50,064 nt of DNA, taken from Lachnospiraceae bacterium (lineage in GTDB: Bacteria; Bacillota; Clostridia; Lachnospirales; Lachnospiraceae). The notes beneath the pieces are model-generated. The model saw only the letters and a program-made list of their open reading frames with translations, ran no database searches and had not been told where the DNA came from. Both the position numbers and the translations under genes were made by a program. The DNA lies in NCBI GenBank assembly GCA_017467845.1, contig JAFUKH010000051.1:1-50064 (forward strand). Reading direction: 5' to 3'. Below, one piece after another: positions 34,812 through 43,297 of the stretch (position 1 is its first letter; every line of letters starts with the position of its first letter).

Positions 34812-34902
34812 ACATGAACTGAGCGCATGTTTATGAGCAAAGTTAGCTAAGAAGTAGCGATAAAGCGACGAAGACGCCTTTGCGAATAGCGCGAGCTGAA
34901 CT
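34749..34902 (+). repeat. Structured intergenic element, copy E
   Basis: The outer stem is AGTTCAGC (34749-34756) with GCTGAACT (34895-34902). The arm CATGTCT/AGACATG (34757-34763 with 34810-34816) has tip AAAATCTTG-CTCG-CAAGATTTT. A GCGC-based stem leads through opposed GA dinucleotides into GCAAAG/CTTTGC, holding two small hairpins (GCTA/TAGC, and one with GAA loop). This is the same two-hairpin subtype as copy B. Confidence 0.7.
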
Positions 34903-34950
34903 GCTACAACTTAATAGGTCTGGTATACCAGATAAATCATAAAGATAAAA

Positions 34951-34986
34951 AATAACCGCCCCGGACTGGTAATCTTGGCGGTTATT
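34951..34986 (-). terminator. Terminator downstream of the GNAT gene
   Basis: AATAACCGCC and GGCGGTTATT pair around a 16-base loop. On the minus strand the stem is followed by TTTTTTATCTTT; the plus-strand side has the weaker CTTTAATC. It lies 136 bases after the stop of the minus-strand GNAT gene. Confidence 0.8.
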
Positions 34987-35122
34987 CTTTAATCACTATT
35001 ACCAAGGGGTACAACTTAGTACCACTCTTTGACTATACTATAACATTGATATGCTCTTTTCGCAACTCTTTATTTCGCAAAACGTTCTTGATGCATAGTC
35101 TTCTTGATAGATTGGGATGTAT

Positions 35123-35548
35123 CTATTTCAATTTCTTTTTTAAATAATATCTGCAATGATTTGCTGGGCAATCTTCCAGAACTCCAAACACTTTATATCC
35201 ATGTTTTGTATAAAAGTCTTTTGCTTGAAAATCAAACGTATCCAGATGAATCAAAGAGCAGTTCTCTTCTAAAGCATTTTTTTCAATTTCATTTAATAAC
35301 CTTGTTCCTAATCCACACTTTCTATACTTTTCATCCACCCATAAGATATCTATATAAATGACATTCCAACAATACATCTTCGCTAAACATCCGGCAATGA
35401 TTTCATTATTTTCATCAACTATTTTTTTATTGATATTTATAAAATCTAATCTTTGTGTTTTAGGTACTTGCCCTAAATTATATTCAACTAATTTATCACA
35501 AATATATTCTGCATCGGCATCTATACAATTCAAGATATTGCACATCAT
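35123..35548 (-). CDS. GNAT family acetyltransferase
   Basis: 141 residues. The acetyl-CoA binding motif is EKYRKCGLGTRLL, preceded by the strand NVIYIDILWVDE, with C-terminal HLDTFDFQAKDFYTKHGYKV typical of small-molecule GNAT enzymes. The first of two adjacent ATG codons (35548) has GAGGT nine bases upstream. The gene is more AT-rich than the neighbouring catabolic genes, consistent with acquisition. The substrate is unknown. It is a single gene with its own downstream terminator. Confidence 0.88.
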   Translation of the reverse strand: MMCNILNCIDADAEYICDKLVEYNLGQVPKTQRLDFININKKIVDENNEIIAGCLAKMYCWNVIYIDILWVDEKYRKCGLGTRLLNEIEKNALEENCSLIHLDTFDFQAKDFYTKHGYKVFGVLEDCPANHCRYYLKKKLK

Positions 35549-35703
35549 ACTTATTTTACCTCAAAATTTATCAATTTCTAAAGTTATTATTTCATCCACA
35601 AAGAACCTGCCGCCTCGTGCCCGTCGCACACCGTCCTTTTGATTTTATCAGTGTCACACCAGAAAATACCTGCTTTGCAGTTGTTTCCTTTTCCTTCTCA
35701 TTT

Positions 35704-36513
35704 TTATCGGAAATTATCTTCCAGCCACTTAGCAACACCATCTTCATCGTTCGATAATATGACCTCTGTTGCATATTTTTTCAAATCGTCATGTGCATTC
35801 GCAACAGCGTAGCTTTCGTCCGCCATTTGAAACATATCGATGTCATTCTTACCGTCACCAAATACAATCAACTTTTCACAGTCCAACATTGCTTTTAATT
35901 GTTTTACCGCATTCGATTTTGATGCCTCTAACGGCATGATTTCTAACCACTGCTCATTTGTATAGATATCTGTCTGATATACACAATGATATCTGTCTTT
36001 GTATTTTTCATACAGCGGCTTAAGTTTTTCCGGCTCGTCAATGCACGTAATATAAAATATGTCCCCCTCATGTAAATCACACAAGGAATTCACTTCATTG
36101 GTACGGATATCGCCTTTGCGACTATTGAGAAACATCTCCACACCCTTTGTACACAATTCCGGTACAAAGGAAAACTTTTCCGCGCCGTTAATATACGCAT
36201 AAACAATCGGATACACACCATTACAAAACAAATCTTCCAATACCGAATGAACGGAATCATCAAAATAATTGGCCACCAATATTTTCTCTGTGACATTATC
36301 AATGACAAAGGCTCCATTGTACACTATCAACGGAATTTTCGCTTCTATTCCTTTCGTCACTTTTTTAGCTGTAATCAAAGAACGTGCAGTGGCATACGAG
36401 AAAATCATCCCTTTATCCACTAAGGAATTTATCACAGAATTTGTGTATTCCGAGGTTGTTTCGTTGCTTCTTAACAAGGTCCCATCCAAATCTGAAACAT
36501 ATAAATTACGCAT
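35704..36513 (-). CDS. Cof-type HAD-family phosphatase
   Basis: 269 residues, the usual size for this family. Motif I is DLDGTLL, with nucleophile Asp8 and Asp10. Motif II lies in ATARS, motif III at the lysine of EASKSNAVKQL and motif IV is FGDGKNDIDM. The large cap domain between about 80 and 190 marks the Cof/IIB class, which removes phosphate from sugar phosphates or nucleotides in the cytoplasm. GGAG lies before the start at 36513. It stands alone 46 bases downstream of the phosphotransferase-like gene and may share its transcript. Confidence 0.92.
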   Translation of the reverse strand: MRNLYVSDLDGTLLRSNETTSEYTNSVINSLVDKGMIFSYATARSLITAKKVTKGIEAKIPLIVYNGAFVIDNVTEKILVANYFDDSVHSVLEDLFCNGVYPIVYAYINGAEKFSFVPELCTKGVEMFLNSRKGDIRTNEVNSLCDLHEGDIFYITCIDEPEKLKPLYEKYKDRYHCVYQTDIYTNEQWLEIMPLEASKSNAVKQLKAMLDCEKLIVFGDGKNDIDMFQMADESYAVANAHDDLKKYATEVILSNDEDGVAKWLEDNFR

Positions 36514-36559
36514 ACTCTCCGCTCCCTAGGTTGTCATCCTTCCGAAAAGAATCGTTCTT

Positions 36560-37360
36560 CTAAAACAACTCATCCATCAACATATAATACCGAATCTTCT
36601 CCCAATCCGGCTCTATGCCCAGCTTTTCAAAAAGTAAGTTTTCTTGAAAATCCGTACGTTCCTCCGAGCCATAGACTCCGGTATAATTGTGCTTCAGACT
36701 CCGGTAACACAGCGCAATATCCTGCCATTTATCTGCAATCCCGGTCTTTCCAAGGTCGATATAGCCGGACACTTCGCCATCCTTCACGAAAATGTTGGGT
36801 AGGCAGAAGTCTCCGTGGGAAAGTACCGGTTCCAGTGGTGGCTGATTCTCTATGAGCCAGTTTAGTAATTCCTGAGGATCCTTAAATCCTCCTTCACCAA
36901 AAGTCTCCGGCTCCACATTATCTACATCGATTTCTCCGTTTTCCACACTCTGCTTGGCTGCTGCCAGCTTCACCGGCAAATCCCAGCACATGGGACAATC
37001 AGTGATGTCTACTTCCCAAAGCTTTTTCAGTGCATTTGCCAAAAGCTCCGTCACCTGCTCTTGATTCTCCAGGATGCTCTCGTCACAGAACATCACGCCC
37101 GACATCTTGGACATCAGCAGATAATTCATCCCATTTTCCACAGTATGGTATAAAATCTTCGGTACAGGAAGCTTGCCTTTAAGCCACTTCATCATCACCG
37201 CTTCACTTCTGGTCTCCTCGTCCTCCGACTGGATTTTCAGAACCATGTCCTCAAATATGAGAATACGAGAACCGGACATTCCGATGTCGTCCATGGTATA
37301 AGGCTTTCCGGAGATAAAATTTTGTATATCTAGTGGTAGGTTTAGTTCTAATCTCTTCAT
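36560..37360 (-). CDS. APH(3')-like aminoglycoside phosphotransferase
   Basis: 266 residues, matching the length and layout of APH(3')-III. Key residues are the ATP-binding Lys42 with Glu53, catalytic Asp184 in LSHGDFCLPN, Asn189 and Mg-binding Asp202 in GYIDLGKTGIADKW. The C terminus is EKIRYYMLMDELF. Such enzymes phosphorylate the 3' hydroxyl of kanamycin-type drugs. Whether this one confers resistance cannot be judged, since many chromosomal homologues have unknown substrates. Its ATG follows the TAA of the upstream membrane-protein gene with no gap, so the two are translationally coupled. A decayed second copy of its 3' end lies at 34571. Confidence 0.85.
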   Translation of the reverse strand: MKRLELNLPLDIQNFISGKPYTMDDIGMSGSRILIFEDMVLKIQSEDEETRSEAVMMKWLKGKLPVPKILYHTVENGMNYLLMSKMSGVMFCDESILENQEQVTELLANALKKLWEVDITDCPMCWDLPVKLAAAKQSVENGEIDVDNVEPETFGEGGFKDPQELLNWLIENQPPLEPVLSHGDFCLPNIFVKDGEVSGYIDLGKTGIADKWQDIALCYRSLKHNYTGVYGSEERTDFQENLLFEKLGIEPDWEKIRYYMLMDELF

Positions 37361-37870
37361 TTACTCACAAATCCTCTTCGTATATGTATTCCTCGCGCTG
37401 TACACCAGCCCTGCCAGCACCAGCAGCATCAGAACCAGCGGTCCCACATTGAATTCTCCTAACAACATCTCCCCCAAAAAGAGGACGAGCCCCACCTGCA
37501 ATACATAATCAATTCCCATCAAAATCCGATAGGCCAGAAGCCGCTTTCCTTCCCGGGCAAACACTAATCTTGCAATTAATGCAAACACAAACAAAAGAAG
37601 CGCATAGCCTGCTACTATTATAATCATTGCCAGCACCAGTATCCCTGCAAAGGCTCCGAATCCATAACCGATACTTTCCGCAATCAGCCCATAGCCTTCT
37701 ACGTCCTCGATTTCATCATTACTCTCCAAAGTAGCATCCATACTACTTTTCAAACTAACCATCTCACTGTTGAGCTCCGCATATGCCACCCCAAGTACAA
37801 TCGGCACCAGCATCATCGCTGCCACCAATACAATTACCAGAATGAAATTGATATTTACTTTTTTCTTCAT
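37361..37870 (-). CDS. Small membrane protein of unknown function
   Basis: 169 residues. One helix near the N terminus (about 8-30) is followed by an extracytoplasmic loop (SEMVSLKSSMDATLESNDEI region) and three or four further helices. I do not recognise the family. The start at 37870 has GGAGG five bases upstream, better placed than the ATG at 37891. It is the first gene of a pair with the phosphotransferase-like gene. Confidence 0.75.
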   Translation of the reverse strand: MKKKVNINFILVIVLVAAMMLVPIVLGVAYAELNSEMVSLKSSMDATLESNDEIEDVEGYGLIAESIGYGFGAFAGILVLAMIIIVAGYALLLFVFALIARLVFAREGKRLLAYRILMGIDYVLQVGLVLFLGEMLLGEFNVGPLVLMLLVLAGLVYSARNTYTKRICE

Positions 37871-38061
37871 ATGCACCTCCGGATCTTTCATTCCCTAAAT
37901 GGCAGTATTTCTAATTCCAAAGCTTCTCCATAGTCTCTCACAGCACCAATAACCTTCATTCAGACAATAACATTATATCTTACTTTCCTATCTATCTCAA
38001 TTCTTGAAATTTACCCATCTCGGGAAATCACAGTTGGTTACGCCGTGCGGGTTGCACATAA

Positions 38062-38174
38062 GCCGTGCGCAGCTCGATTTGCGGCTTCGCCGCTCTCAAA
38101 TGCTTCGCCGGTTCACGCCGAGGATACGCCGTGCGCTGCTCGATTTGCGGCTTCGCCGCTCTCAAATGCTTCGC
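38062..38174. repeat. GC-rich direct repeat, two copies of about 47 bp
   Basis: The block beginning GCCGTGCGCAGCTCGATTTG recurs at 38128, period 66, with one internal mismatch. Each copy contains GCGGC-TTC-GCCGC and ends in AAATGCTTCGC. Copy 2 is completed to the palindrome AAATGC-TTC-GCATTT. On the minus strand these are hairpins with GAA loops, as in elements B, C and E. It stands out as GC-rich in an AT-rich gap and lies between the membrane-protein gene and a terminator. Confidence 0.85.
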
Positions 38175-38211
38175 ATTTGTAAATCTCGCTGGGCGCCAAG
38201 GCGCCCTATGC

Positions 38212-38268
38212 AAAAAGAGACAGCTGTTCTTATGAAAGCAAGCTTTCAACGAACTTCTGTCTCTTTTT
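38212..38268. terminator. Bidirectional long hairpin terminator
   Basis: AAAAAGAGACAG (38212-38223) pairs with CTGTCTCTTTTT (38257-38268). Further pairing inside leads to TGAAAG-CAAG-CTTTCA. T runs on both strands allow termination either way. Confidence 0.85.
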
Positions 38269-38307
38269 TACGCACGGCTTATTTGGTTATCCATAGTATG
38301 ATACCAG

Positions 38308-38411
38308 GGTCAGAAGGTCATGTGTTTCGTGCTTGCACGAAAAAACATGACTTTGGGACCCGCAAAAACATGAGAAAGTAGCCCGAACAGGGCGAATTTC
38401 GAATGTTTTTA
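38308..38411 (+). repeat. Structured intergenic element, copy F (diverged)
   Basis: The arm GGGTC...GACCC (38308-38312 with 38357-38361) encloses GTCATGT.../...ACATGAC with tip TTCGTG-CTTG-CACGAA. The core AAAAACATGAGAAAG pairs with CGAATTTCGAATGTTTTT around GCCC-GAAC-AGGGC. The opposed GA dinucleotides are kept (ATGAGA and TCGAATG). It lacks the outermost stem of copies A-E, so it looks like a degraded member. Confidence 0.5.
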
Positions 38412-38450
38412 GGATTTCGAGAGCATGAAAATGCGAAGAAATCCGTGTAT

Positions 38451-40280
38451 CTACGATGCATCATAGTAAACCGCCTGGGCATTCCACAGTTCTTTGTACA
38501 AGCCGTCCTGTTTCTCCAGTTCTTCGTGGCTTCCGCGTTGTACCACCTGTCCTTTGTCGAAGACAAGGATATCTTCGCAGAAGCGGCAGGATGCCAATCT
38601 GTGAGAAATATAAATCGCAGTCTTCTTGCCTACCATCTTATCGAAGCCTTCAAACACCTGGCACTCGGCCTCAGGATCAAGTGCAGCGGTAGGTTCGTCC
38701 ATGATGACAAAAGGTGCATCCTTATAAATTGCTCTGGCGATGGCCATCTTCTGTTTCTCACCACCGGAAAAATTTACACCGCTTTCATCAAAGCCCTTAC
38801 CCACGTAAGTATTAAGCCCTTCCGGCAGTTCCTTCACACGCTCTCCCAGGCCCGCACGGGTCAGCGCATCCATGGCTCTCTCTTCGTCCACATTCATGGA
38901 GCACGCCAGATTCTCTCCTACCGGAAAATCAAACATGCAGAAATCCTGGAATACCACTGCGAACAAATCACAGTACTCCTGATAATCGTACTTGCGGATA
39001 TCGATGCCGTTGACCTTGATACACCCTTCCGTCACATCATACAGACGGCACAATAATTTGATAAATGTGGTCTTGCCGGAGCCATTCTTTCCAACGATGG
39101 CCATCTTCTCGCCGATGACAAAGGATAAATTCAAATCCTTGATAACATAGGTATCTGAACCTGGATATTTAAAAGAAACGTGCTCAAACTCCACAGAAAA
39201 TTTATTGTCCCTGCGCTTCTCCATAGGGATGGTTCCCTCATACTTGCGCTGGGAAAGTTCCATGAATTCAATATAATTCTCCGTATTATTGGCAGTGTAT
39301 TTCAGCCAGCCCAGTCTCTGCACGAACAGTCGCACCGCCTCGGACACCTTGGAAATACTTGCGGCATACGTCACCACATTACCGATGGTAATCATTCCTG
39401 CGTAGCAGCGAAGTCCGGAGAAGGTATATACCACGATGGATAGCAGTGCCACAACCACCTGGGCTGCCACACCGTTCTTTACCATACATACGGTACATTT
39501 CTTTCCCACTTCATTTTCATTCTTAATGATCTTCTCCAGCTCCTGAAAGAGAAGTTTGCTCTGGTCGTAAATGCGGATATCCTTCTGCTGCTCTGTAACA
39601 CCTAAGAGGTCTAAATAAAACCTTCTGCGGTTACTGAAGGGAGCTGCCTGTCTCTCAATCTCCAGATGCTTTGCATTGTAGTAGGTCAGCACCTTGTAAT
39701 TTGCCCAGATTAACGCTCCCACGATAACAAGGAAAAGCACGGATGCCAAAGGCGAAGCGATAAATCCTGCCTTCTCGTCACCGTTTGTCAGGAACATGGG
39801 AAGTACGATAATAAAAGCACAGATACAGGAAGTCACACTGAGGAGCAACTGTTCCAGATGGGACAGTGCTGAACCAATGACACCAAATCTGGAATTGTTC
39901 AGACTAAGCTTCTGTGTACATTCATGCACCCGCGCATCCTCCAGATACTCAAAGTCCATCTCCATACTTTTCTTGTTGATGGGACCATTCTGTATCTCAA
40001 ACATATACTCCATGCTCTGATTGTAAATTTTTACCAGAATTCCATCAATCGCTGACAAAATTCCATATACTGAAACCGCAATCAGTGAATATCTTGCAAT
40101 CGTCACAAAATCTGCACCGTTATATACCGCATCAATCAGCTTACCGGTGAGAATCACGGAGATAAATGGCCGGATGCCGGGAATGATTCCATGAAATATC
40201 ATGGAAATGATCACTTCGCTTCGCCCCTTAGAATAATCACACAGAAGCCTCCATATCGCCTTCCACTCTTTCTTACTCAT
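38451..40280 (-). CDS. ABC exporter half-transporter, subunit 2
   Basis: 609 residues. A six-helix exporter membrane domain (about 1-320) is fused to an ATPase (about 350-600). The ATPase has Walker A GKNGSGKTT, Q loop in VFQDF, signature FSGGEKQKM, Walker B FVIMDEPTAALDP with the catalytic Glu present, and His in ISHRL. It overlaps the preceding exporter gene by eight bases, so the pair most likely forms a heterodimer. Lipids, peptides or drugs are possible substrates; nothing nearby decides. The start has GGGAGG upstream. Confidence 0.93.
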   Translation of the reverse strand: MSKKEWKAIWRLLCDYSKGRSEVIISMIFHGIIPGIRPFISVILTGKLIDAVYNGADFVTIARYSLIAVSVYGILSAIDGILVKIYNQSMEYMFEIQNGPINKKSMEMDFEYLEDARVHECTQKLSLNNSRFGVIGSALSHLEQLLLSVTSCICAFIIVLPMFLTNGDEKAGFIASPLASVLFLVIVGALIWANYKVLTYYNAKHLEIERQAAPFSNRRRFYLDLLGVTEQQKDIRIYDQSKLLFQELEKIIKNENEVGKKCTVCMVKNGVAAQVVVALLSIVVYTFSGLRCYAGMITIGNVVTYAASISKVSEAVRLFVQRLGWLKYTANNTENYIEFMELSQRKYEGTIPMEKRRDNKFSVEFEHVSFKYPGSDTYVIKDLNLSFVIGEKMAIVGKNGSGKTTFIKLLCRLYDVTEGCIKVNGIDIRKYDYQEYCDLFAVVFQDFCMFDFPVGENLACSMNVDEERAMDALTRAGLGERVKELPEGLNTYVGKGFDESGVNFSGGEKQKMAIARAIYKDAPFVIMDEPTAALDPEAECQVFEGFDKMVGKKTAIYISHRLASCRFCEDILVFDKGQVVQRGSHEELEKQDGLYKELWNAQAVYYDAS

Positions 40281-42177
40281 GGAAAATCCTCCCTTTCTCG
40301 CCTTCTACATGCTCGTCTCCCATTGCTGCACTGCGTTTTTTACGTTCTTCTTCGTCTTTGTAGTACTGGCTCTGCATATCATAGAGAACGGCATATCTGC
40401 CGCCTGCTGCCAGCAACTCTTCGTGAGTACCTTCCTCAATAATACGCCCATGCTCCAGCAAAATGATGCGGTCGCAGAAACGGGTACTGGAAAGTCTGTG
40501 GGAAATGTAGATGGAGGTACGATTCTCCATAGCAGGACCCAGATTCATGTACAGCTCGTTCTCTGCAATGGGGTCCAGTGCCGCTGTAGGCTCATCCAAA
40601 ATCACCAGTGGAGCCTGCTTGTAAAGTGCTCTTGCAAATAAAAGCTTCTGCTTCTCACCGCCGGAAAAATCTACTGCAGTTTCTTCGATTTTCTTCACTA
40701 ATCTAGTTTCACCCTTCTCTGGAAGTGTATTGTATTTCTCCCAGAAGCCGGACAGCTTCAGCGCCTTCTCCAGACGCTCCTTATCCCAGGTTCTTTCTCC
40801 GGTGATATTCTCATCCACAGACAGTGGGAGCAGGGTACTGTCTTGGAAAAGCACGGAAATCAAAGCCATATACTCCTCTCTCGTGTACTCTTCCATTTTT
40901 TTATCATTTAAGAGGATTTCTCCCTGCTCCGGCATATATAATCCACAAATCAACTTCACCAGCGTGGTCTTTCCGGCACCGTTCAGTCCAATCAGTGCCA
41001 GCTTCTCTCCCGGTGTGATAGTCAGATTCAGGTCCTTAATGGTGGGCTCTTCGTTCCCCTGATAAGTAAAAGTCACATTACGAAGCTCCAGCTTCACCGG
41101 TTTATTCTTGAACTCTTCGACCAAATTCTTTCCAACGCCACCCTCCTGACGCCATACACTCTCCGTCTCCTCAAACTCCCTAAAATAGCTGATAGAAGTA
41201 TTGATGGCATTGATAAACATCACATTTCTAAGCACATGCTCCACACTCTGGGAAAAGCTGGAGAAAACGCCGATGTAAAATACAAATTCCGCTGCGGTAA
41301 TGCTTCCCTGGGACAGATAATATCCAAGAAGCAGAAACGCCAGCAAATCTCTTCCAAATTCCAGCACTGCGCCGGTCACATTACGGAAGCAATACCAATT
41401 ATGGATTTTCCCGTAAAGACCACCGATTTTCTCCAGATTCTCGTCGTATTTTTTCAGGATATAGTCCAGCATTCTGTAGATTCGGATATCTTTCCCTGCT
41501 GCCGAGTCCATACACTGCGCAGTGATATAGGCCTCGCCCTTGGAGTACTTGCTGATTTTACCGAAATACTTTCCGTGCTGCTTGCGGGCCACTCCCAGCA
41601 GATACAGGTTAATGGCAATACTGAGGAATGCCGCACAGAGAATCAGGATACTCTTGCTTCCCAGAATTACACCGTACATCACCGCCGTAGTAAGTCCTGT
41701 CAGAAGCGCTGTCACAGCTCCCGTAGCCCTATAGATATCATTACCAAAGCGGGCACTCCCCCAGGCATTGTCCTTGATATCCTTATAATCCTTATCCTCC
41801 AGACGCTCATAGTCAATTTCTGCCACCTTATGTATGTATTTCCGCACGAAATGCAGGTGAAAATAGTCGGTCTGCTCATAGTAATAATTGATGATGACAC
41901 TGCTGAGCACATTGAGAACCAGCATCCCTGCCGCAATCCCAAAAAGTGGTCCCAGCACCTGCATCACTGTGCCCTGCCTCTCCAATCCATGCACCAGACT
42001 GGCCGGAAGCAAATCCCCCAGAAAATACGCCAACGTCTGGGGAATAATCTCCAGGAACGCACAGTAAAACATCCATTTATTCCACGATTTCATCTGCTTA
42101 AAAAAGTAAATCACGTTGCTGCCATAGCCGTACTTGCGCTTCTGCTTGTCAGCAGTGATATGATACATGTTGTTCAT
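40273..42177 (-). CDS. ABC exporter half-transporter, subunit 1
   Basis: 634 residues, same architecture as its neighbour: membrane domain (about 30-330), ATPase (about 370-610) with Walker A GLNGAGKTT, signature FSGGEKQKL, Walker B LVILDEPTAALDP and switch His in ISHRLS. The catalytic Glu after Walker B is intact in both subunits, so neither ATPase site looks degenerate by that test. The start has GGGGGGAG upstream. No regulator, peptide or resistance gene is linked closely enough to suggest the substrate. Confidence 0.93.
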   Translation of the reverse strand: MNNMYHITADKQKRKYGYGSNVIYFFKQMKSWNKWMFYCAFLEIIPQTLAYFLGDLLPASLVHGLERQGTVMQVLGPLFGIAAGMLVLNVLSSVIINYYYEQTDYFHLHFVRKYIHKVAEIDYERLEDKDYKDIKDNAWGSARFGNDIYRATGAVTALLTGLTTAVMYGVILGSKSILILCAAFLSIAINLYLLGVARKQHGKYFGKISKYSKGEAYITAQCMDSAAGKDIRIYRMLDYILKKYDENLEKIGGLYGKIHNWYCFRNVTGAVLEFGRDLLAFLLLGYYLSQGSITAAEFVFYIGVFSSFSQSVEHVLRNVMFINAINTSISYFREFEETESVWRQEGGVGKNLVEEFKNKPVKLELRNVTFTYQGNEEPTIKDLNLTITPGEKLALIGLNGAGKTTLVKLICGLYMPEQGEILLNDKKMEEYTREEYMALISVLFQDSTLLPLSVDENITGERTWDKERLEKALKLSGFWEKYNTLPEKGETRLVKKIEETAVDFSGGEKQKLLFARALYKQAPLVILDEPTAALDPIAENELYMNLGPAMENRTSIYISHRLSSTRFCDRIILLEHGRIIEEGTHEELLAAGGRYAVLYDMQSQYYKDEEERKKRSAAMGDEHVEGEKGRIFHE

Positions 42178-42240
42178 AATTCTCCCCCCATTCTTCTTTA
42201 AGTAATTCTCTTAAATATACAATATTCCGGTATAAAAAAA

Positions 42241-42279
42241 CAATTCGTGCACGAGATGTCGCTCTACGTGCACGAATTG
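42241..42279 (-). terminator. Terminator of the Rpn-type gene
   Basis: CAATTCGTGCACG (42241-42253) pairs perfectly with CGTGCACGAATTG (42267-42279). On the minus strand it is followed by TTTTTTTATACC, 55 bases after the stop. Confidence 0.92.
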
Positions 42280-42334
42280 CATACTTCACCCCTTTTTATC
42301 TGAAGGTATTGGTCAATTCTCTTTTGTTAATTCG

Positions 42335-43123
42335 TTAGTTGCGTTTCTCCCACTGTTCCATGTAACGGTCCCATTTCAGTTCTAAAGACTGGTCATACAT
42401 ATCACAGACCTCCTTCGTTTCCGGATAGCCGGCGTACAGATGCTTCAGAAGTTTCTGCGTAAGCAGAAATAGATTCCTGGCATCATTTTGGCTGATATTC
42501 CCAACAGACAAATTCATGTTTATACTGTCAAGTATATCACACTCAATAAGATTTTTCAATTGCTCAATTGTCTCCGGCGTCCGCGTTTTCTCTAAAAGGT
42601 CACGCAGCTTAAGTAACTGGAACGGAATCAGAATAATCAGTTTCTTCCGATTCAGCTCCTCCAAGGAGGTTGCTAAAAAATTGAAGGTGGAAACTTCGTA
42701 ATCAAAAACACCCTGCCTTCCAAAATTCAGGCGAAGTACATATTTTTCAGGTACGGGGGTTGAGGAATAAAGATAAATAATCTTTGGTTCCGGGAAATTA
42801 AGAAGATAATACTTATCTGTTGAGATATGCTCCCGATTAGCGTGTTGAAAGCCATAATCAAACTCTCTGAGCACAATATCCGAATCATTCTCCATCTGAG
42901 CTTCCATGTGGTAACTGTAAACCTTATTGATGGTAACGATAGTATCGGCCAGCGTTTTCCGAAGATTCTCATCTTCAAACTCTGTCCAATTATATGCAAT
43001 TTCACTGCTTTCGGGATAGTTCGTTCCAAAAAGTCCGTTGATGAGATTTATAACGGCTTTGGAAGAAAGAGTAAGAATACGCTTAAAGATTTTATCAAAA
43101 ATAAACTGAATCGTTTCGGCCAT
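42335..43123 (-). CDS. Rpn-family (PD-(D/E)XK) nuclease or transposase-like protein
   Basis: 262 residues. The pattern is that of Rpn/YhgA-like recombination-promoting nucleases: FDKIFKRILT at the N terminus, FGTNYP, an acidic/Gln nuclease core around FEDENLRKTLADTIVTI and YHMEAQMENDSD, and FREFDYGFQHA-like continuation. Such proteins cut DNA and can promote RecA-independent recombination; many copies per genome are common in Lachnospiraceae. The start is set by GGAGGGAGACT before ATG 43123; a longer reading to 43180 has no ribosome site. It is a single gene with a strong terminator. Confidence 0.82.
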   Translation of the reverse strand: MAETIQFIFDKIFKRILTLSSKAVINLINGLFGTNYPESSEIAYNWTEFEDENLRKTLADTIVTINKVYSYHMEAQMENDSDIVLREFDYGFQHANREHISTDKYYLLNFPEPKIIYLYSSTPVPEKYVLRLNFGRQGVFDYEVSTFNFLATSLEELNRKKLIILIPFQLLKLRDLLEKTRTPETIEQLKNLIECDILDSINMNLSVGNISQNDARNLFLLTQKLLKHLYAGYPETKEVCDMYDQSLELKWDRYMEQWEKRN

Positions 43124-43297
43124 AGTCTCCCTCCTAGCGGGAATTGACCATATGCCTCCAGATACGTTTAAGTATACCATGCAAAATACGAAAAGTAAAT
43201 ACCCAAATAGTTTCTTATATAATTTTCTCTATCATTGATTACTTATGTTCAAATTGTGGTACAATGGTTTCAATATTCGAATCAAGAGGTGGTACAC

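Noticed and set aside
35549-35703. Possible gene tail (minus-strand frame ending in AAGSLWMK)
   Set aside because: No start, no recognisable homology and only about 60 bases of coherent frame.
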